Source: Adiantum capillus-veneris
Lineage: Eukaryota; Streptophyta; Polypodiopsida; Polypodiales; Pteridaceae
Length of the DNA stretch: 64,000 nt
NCBI GenBank assembly: GCA_014529385.2
Contig: CM043953.1
Location: forward strand, 86,146,342-86,210,341
Reading direction: 5' to 3'
Each line of letters opens with the position of its first letter. Within the stretch, counting starts at the first letter, position 1. The notes beneath the pieces are model-generated. The model was not told the DNA's origin and searched no databases. It was given only the letters and a program-made list of their open reading frames with translations. The translations under genes and the position numbers were made by a program. This document shows positions 59,147-64,000 of this stretch, in pieces.

Positions 59147-60300
59147 TGTCTGATACCATTTCTGAAGTTTAGTGCCGCTTTGGGTCACTTTTGGTCATGT
59201 GAGTCACATAGACTTGTCGAGCATGTTGAGATGCTCCTACCCATGAATTTTGGTAGCATTTGGGTGCCTTTTCGCTGATTTTCCATTTGGTGGCCTCTTG
59301 CGGGATTCTAGAAATTAGGGTTTTTCCCGATGGTTTTCTACTGCCTTTGGACATCCAAGACTGGTCTCCTATGCTAGGGTAAGCTATTGATGAAGTTTCG
59401 TTGCTTTTGGGTTAGCCATTAGGTCGCCGCTTCTACTTGTAGGTCTCTACCGTCCACTTTGTGTGTGAACCCTACGCTGGTTTTCGCGACAAAACGACAA
59501 ACATGCACGAAAATCTCAAGGTGGTGAGCCTACCTCTCATGTCTAAATCCCGTTAGATAGTCGTGCGCATCGTAGAAGCTGCTCAAAGGTCCGTTCGCTC
59601 TAGGTGGCAGAAGCTCTCTCCAAAAGGTCAATAGTGAGAATGAGGTGAAAATTTCTTATAATGGAGGTCCCCGAACCACTTTTCATGAAATTTGACATGT
59701 GCTCCCAACTATTTGCGAGATGCGGTTTAGGCTCAAAAATTTCTTGGTTTGGACTCCATTTGCCCTGTTTACCAGAAATTTGGCATTTCGGTCAAAACCT
59801 TGCCAAAACACGCTTTCCACTCTAGTCTCATAATTTCACCCCCACTGTACCATAGGTTGTCCTATAGTCAGTGATCATCCCCATATTTTTTATTTTTCAT
59901 TACGACCGTTTTTCACCTGCTTTTTGTATTTTTGAAGTTTTTTTGCCAAAAATTAGCAAAATTAAAAGGAAAATAGTAAATCAAGCCTAGAAAATCCCCA
60001 AAAATCATAATAAATCACAAACATCACTGCAAAACATTATATACACTCACATGCAATTTTTATGGCCGGATTTCTCTGTTTTACCAATATTTTGTCCGAA
60101 AAATGACTATTTCTACTCATATACATACACCTAGGGACTTGATTTGGCGTTTGGCCCCATATAACTATAGATACATGCTGTATAAGGGCATATGTACTTG
60201 GGTTAGTCCAAAAAAAATTGTAATCAAACAACAACCCTTAAAATAGTCAAAAATCATGCCTTTTTTTGCTCTTTCTGCTATTGGTTCCGCATTTGAGAAT
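59147..60300 (-). mobile_element. Candidate LTR with primer binding site
   Basis: On the minus strand AATGGTATCAGACAC (59146-59160) resembles the tRNA-iMet primer site (TGGTATCAGAGC) and follows a CA end (ACTAAACTTCA at 59162). At the other side a purine tract (AGGAGGGGGGGGAGGC on the minus strand, about 60305-60323) lies just before the presumed LTR start. If right, this LTR is both the 3' LTR of the Ty3 fragment to its right and the 5' LTR of the gag remnant to its left. No second copy is available to prove the borders. Confidence 0.4.
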
Positions 60301-60553
60301 GCCTCCCCCCCCTCCTAGCCGGAGTCCTCCCGGACGACAAGGTATCGCCTCGGAGTATGTGCCGTGCATAGGTTGAAAAATTTGTGCTAATGCTTGTCCA
60401 ATTAATGTGGCCCTAATTTATGCATACTCGGTCAATGCATGGAAAAATTAATGTTGTGCAAGAGAAGGAATTAAGCAAGATGCTTATTGGCATTCGCCGT
60501 CGAGGTTTCCCGTTTTCTTTGCAAGTAACAGCTATAACTCTATTGCTCTCTGT

Positions 60554-61792
60554 TTAATTGTCTTTTTTGCAAAAGGCAATCGCTTTGCCGCTACTGTTGA
60601 TATAGCCGTAGTTGTTTCTAGGGAGAGGATTGGCTTGGCCGGAATGGCCGTGGACCGTATTTCCTTTGCTTTCCATTGGTAGCTTGTTTTTGCCGGTTTT
60701 TGTAGGTTTTTTGCTACTTCCTTGGTTGCCTCTGTTTTGTTGTTGATTGGTATCCACATAAGTCGGTTGTCCTTTAATTTCAAATGCAGTTGTCTGCTTC
60801 CGTTGTTGCTTGTACTGAAGGGAGTTCCTTTTTCTTTTGTTTCGGTATCCAAATGCGAGTAACCTTTGGGTTATTGTTGAGGAGTTTCTTTGGAATCCAT
60901 ATCTGTTTTATGCCCTTGGTTTTTGGTTGAGCTATCTGCTTCGGTTGAATTCGTTTGTTGCATTGTTGTTTGTCTGCCATGTCATTTCTATCCTTCTGTA
61001 TCCATACTTGTTTCCCTTGTTTTGGTAACCTAGATCTTTGCACTGCGGTCCTTGACTTCGTATGTATGTAGTTAGAATGGTTGGCTTTTACCTGTCTGTT
61101 GGCCTTGGGTATCATGTTGTTCTTTTGTGGCATTCTTGCTTTTGACTCTTTTTCCAGTGATTGCATTGCTTGAAGCTGATTATTTCGGTATTGTTGAGCA
61201 AAGTCTATTACCTGTTGTTCTTGTGCATGCTGAATCTTGACTGCATTCGCATTCCAATCTATGTGCACATTGTACTCTTTTTGCCAAGGTTGTCCCAACA
61301 TCATTGGGTGTTGTGTGCTTTCATCCTCGACTACATAAAATTTGTGTGGGTAAATATATTGATGTATTTGAACATGCAATATAGTCAATCCCAATGTTTT
61401 CAACGAGTGTGATGTACTACTTTCCAGAACTTGAGGAGTAGGATGAAGTTGACCTGTGGATTTGAGTTGTTGGTATAATCCGTAAGAGATCAAATTTGCT
61501 TGAGCTCCAGAATCAAGCAATGTCGTCGATTCTACTTGATTGCTACCCACTTTGACTGCAATTATTGGCTCCACTGTGTCTTCATCCAACTTCGTTAGTC
61601 GAATGGCATTGATTCGCAATGGTGCTCCACTTTGTTGTTGTTGTCGCATAAGTATTCGTTTTGCAATGCGTTCTTTTGCTCTGCTTGAGCTTCTTCTCGT
61701 ACTCTCTGTTTTTCCTGCATTCGTTGTTTTCCTTGATGAATTTGTTGAAGCATCCTATGTGAGTGGTAGATGATTTTCTTCAGTCTTGACAT
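60554..61792 (-). pseudogene. Retropepsin-like ORF downstream of integrase, with WIPK repeats
   Basis: Begins at ATG 61792, overlapping the integrase stop by 13 bases. An Arg/Gln/Glu-rich segment (QQIHQGKQRMQEKQRVREEA) comes first. A frame change within 61595-61649 leads to the 289-codon frame 60780-61649 with TTLLDSGAQANLISYGLYQQ (aspartic protease active site DSG), YVVEDESTQHPMMLGQPWQK (flap/second half), then a Lys/Gln-rich tail in which KQVWIQK, KQIWIPK and TRIWIPK repeat. Another frame change near 60800 continues to 60554 (Gln/Asn-rich). A normal Ty3 element has its protease before RT, so this position is unusual. Confidence 0.65.
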
Positions 61793-62382
61793 CCACTAAT
61801 CCAGTTCGGCATTTCTTCACCTGCTAATGTAGCAAGCATGACAACTCCACTTTGTGATAGATCACTAATCACAAAGGGTCCCATCCCTTGCTTTTTAAGT
61901 TTCTTGGCATGTTGCTTCAAAGTATAAACAAGTACATAATCACCTATTTTGAACTCTTTAGTGCGCACATGCTTGTCAAAAAATTCTTTTTGTCTTCTCT
62001 TTTTAGCATAGATTGAAGCTACAGCTCTCAAGCGGAGTTCATCTAGCTTTTCAAGATCATCTATTCTTGAAGAGAGCTCATGCCCTGTCCATTCTAAGCG
62101 TTTCGCTACTCTTAGAGTTGGAATTAAAAACTCTATGGGTAGTAAGGCATTTAGGCCAAACACCATGTTGTACGGTGTTGTTCCTATCGATGTTTTGTAA
62201 GCTACCCTGTATGCCCATAGTGTTGAGTGTATCTGCTGATCCCAATCTGTTCTTGACTCTGACACTATTTTAGTAAGAACCGTGCATAGTGTTTTATTTG
62301 TGGCCTCAGCTTGTCCATTTGCTTGTGGATGGTATGGAGCAGATCTCCTATATATGACCATGAATTCCTCTAGCAGATATTC
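61780..62382 (-). pseudogene. Ty3/gypsy integrase, C-terminal half
   Basis: The frame reads RRSAPYHPQANGQAEATNKT (end of the catalytic core with the Glu of the D,D,E triad), WDQQIHSTLWAYRVAYKTSI, GTTPYNMVFGLNALLPIEF, IDDLEKLDELRLRAVASIYA and KKLKKQGMGPFVI (GPF of the GPY/F domain), ending at TGA 61780-61782. This is the non-chromoviral integrase type seen in plant Ty3 elements. Its first half is absent: at 62382 the frame is cut by the insertion of a copia element (LTR 62383-62574). The remainder of the integrase is presumably right of the window. Confidence 0.92.
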
Positions 62383-62574
62383 TGAAGGAGTACGAGCGGA
62401 AGTGCGACACGAGAGAGAGTGCGAGAACAAGAGCACGACGATATGGTAAACTCGCTCTGTTGTAATGTGTAGAGCATAGTGAGTTCTTATTAGGTTTTTA
62501 CAAAAGAATATGTGTACATACCTGGCGGCCCGCCCACTTGCCTGGAAAACCACATTGGGCTTTATACCCCAACA
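62383..62574 (-). mobile_element. 3' LTR of copia element inserted in the Ty3 integrase
   Basis: Minus strand TGTTGGGGTATAAAGCCC ... CTCCTTCA, 192 bp, preceded by the polypurine tract AAGTGGGAGG (about 62577-62586). It is homologous to the LTR at 51777-51970. The integrase code resumes immediately after the CA end. Confidence 0.88.
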
Positions 62575-62603
62575 ACCTCCCACTTAAAGTCCAACGTGGT
62601 ACT

Positions 62604-64000
62604 TTAAGTGTAAGAGAAGCTACTATACAAGCTAATATACAAGAGATGTAGAGAAGTGATGTACTGTCCTACACCTAACTGCTTGCGAAAATGCACAAAG
62701 CTCTCTAAGGGAAGTCCTTTTGTAAGTAGATCAGCAGGATTTTATGTGGTGTGAACTTTGACAAGCTGAAGTTGCTTATCCTCGAGCATTTCCCTGATGA
62801 AATGATACTTCACATCCACATGCTTTGTCTTTGAGTGATAAACTAGATTGCGAGCCAATTGTATAGCACTTTGACTATCACAATATAACATAGGCATCTC
62901 TTCTTTGATTCCCAAATCTGTTACTAGTCGATTAAGACAAATTGATTCTTTGCATGCCTCTGATGCTGCAACATATTCAACCTCTGTAGTAGACTGAGTA
63001 ACACAATCTTGTAATCTAGAACTCCATGATACTGCTCCACCAGCCAATGTAAAGACATACCCTGACGTAGACCTTCAGTTGTCTAAGTCACCTGCATAAT
63101 CTGAGTCTGTAAAACCCTTTACACTTAGCTCCTGACTCCCATAGCATATAGGCTTACTCTTTGTAGCTTTCAGGTATCTCAATATTCCTTTCACTGCCTC
63201 CCAATGTTTCTTGCCTGGGTTTGACATGTATCAACTTACTACTCCCACTGCAAATGCAATGTCTGGGCGAGTAGCAATCATTGCATACATCAAACTACCC
63301 ACTGCAGAAGCATATGGAATCTTATCCATTTCAGCCTGTTCTTCCTCAGACACAGGACAATCTTGTTTACTAAGTTTCACATATGGTGGCAATGGAACAC
63401 TCAATGCCTTTCCCTTCTCCATATTGAAACGTTGCAAAACCTTGTCAATATACTCTGTTAGAGACAACCAAATCCACTTCTTTGATCTGTCTCTTTCAAT
63501 GCGCATACCAAGTATATGACTTGCCTCACCCATGTCTTTCATGTCAAACGATTTTTCCCTCTTTGAATTCAAAGCTGAAATTTCTTCCAAGTGCTTGCCA
63601 GCAATCAACATGTCATCCACATACAAAATAAGGATCAGCCAACTACCATCCTTAGCCTTCTTTGTATATAGACAGTGATTGAACTCACTACATTTGTAGC
63701 CTTGCAAAAGCATAAACTTGTGGAACTTATGGTACCATGCCCTCGGTGATTGTTTTAAGCCATAAAGACTCTTTAACAACTGGCATACCAAATATTCCTT
63801 GCCTTTCTCAACAAACCCTTCTGGCTGCTGCATGTAAATTTCCACATCTAGATCACCATGCAAGAACGTTGTCTTAACATCCATTTGGTGCAACACCAAA
63901 TCTAATATGGCAACCAATGCAAGAAAGCATCTATATGTATTCATCTTGACCACCAGAGAGAAGACTTCATCAAAGTCAATGCCTTGTTCTTGCTTAAAGC
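62604..64000 (-). pseudogene. Ty1/copia Pol: reverse transcriptase and RNase H, open at window edge
   Basis: From the right edge: GIDFDEVFSLVVKMNTYR, QMDVKTTFLHGDLDVEIYMQ, LVCQLLKSLYGLKQSPRAWY, LILYVDDMLIAGKHLEEI (YVDD catalytic motif), HILGMRIERDRSKKWIWLSL, YASAVGSLMYAMIATRPDIA; then RNase H GFTDSDYAGDLDN, SWSSRLQDCVTQSTTEVEYV, LARNLVYHSKTKHVDVKYHF and NPADLLTKGLPLESFVHFRK. Three stops interrupt one otherwise continuous frame: TGA 63231-63233 and TGA 63075-63077 (family Arg in each place) and TAA 62742-62744 (family Gln or similar). The frame ends at TAA 62604-62606. The 3' LTR follows. Protease and integrase lie beyond the window. Confidence 0.93.

Noticed and set aside
61780-62583. Treating the whole open frame 61780-62583 as integrase
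   Set aside because: The part above 62382 is copia LTR sequence read through by chance; integrase similarity stops exactly at the LTR end.

Overview
The window reads as nuclear DNA of a land plant with a large, repeat-rich genome. Evidence: plant-type LTR retrotransposons primed by initiator tRNA-Met, a chromodomain Ty3 element, a CACTA (En/Spm) transposon with an intron-containing TNP2-type gene, a decayed PLS-type PPR gene fragment, and many long (AG/CT)n tracts. The LINE with a C-terminal Cys/His tail and the PPR style would fit a fern, lycophyte or other non-angiosperm, but that placement is inference. No intact host gene was recognised; nearly everything is mobile DNA in various stages of decay.

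Left part (1-15.4 kb): a degenerate satellite carrying a GACCATGTGG motif is interrupted by a 5'-truncated LINE (986-3059, minus). A chromovirus-type LTR (3602-5235) and its 3' leader are joined at about 5616 to the pol and gag of a different, Tat-like Ty3 element with two RNase H domains (5620-9760, minus). A small foldback element (8318-8580) sits inside its gag. An isolated LTR/PBS lies at 13122-13377.

Centre (15,445-32,258): a complete 16.8-kb CACTA transposon has CACTACAAGAGG ends and a GTG target duplication. It carries two decayed transposase genes (TNP2-like at 17615-21313, Transposase_24-like at 16034-17342) and a captured fragment of a heavy-metal-associated (HMA/HIPP) host gene (22074-22431). 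A complete 8773-bp chromovirus (22522-31294) is nested inside it, with two 1607-bp LTRs, PBS, PPT and a TAATC target duplication. Its gag-pol frame is broken by only two stop codons.

Right part (32.3-64 kb): small foldback elements (33019-33309, 44136-44422) share a conserved core with the one at 8318. There is a PPR remnant (35597-35925), a LINE 3' end (36480-36792) and a cluster of palindromic hairpins (38.1-39.84 kb). A decayed unidentified CDS (42042-44005) is followed by a non-autonomous LTR element arranged LTR-internal-LTR-internal-LTR (45925-48860). Then come Ty1/copia fragments (50.5-52 kb), an L1-type LINE fragment (52.9-54.4 kb), and a Ty3-like gag start with a palindromic leader array and a candidate LTR (57.0-60.3 kb). 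A second Ty3 fragment has an unusual protease-like ORF downstream of integrase (60.5-62.4 kb). A copia element inserted into that integrase runs off the right edge (62383-64000).

The genes do not form a pathway. The organisation is one of insertion into insertion, with decay dominated by stop codons of the kind expected from deamination of methylated CpG (CGA to TGA).
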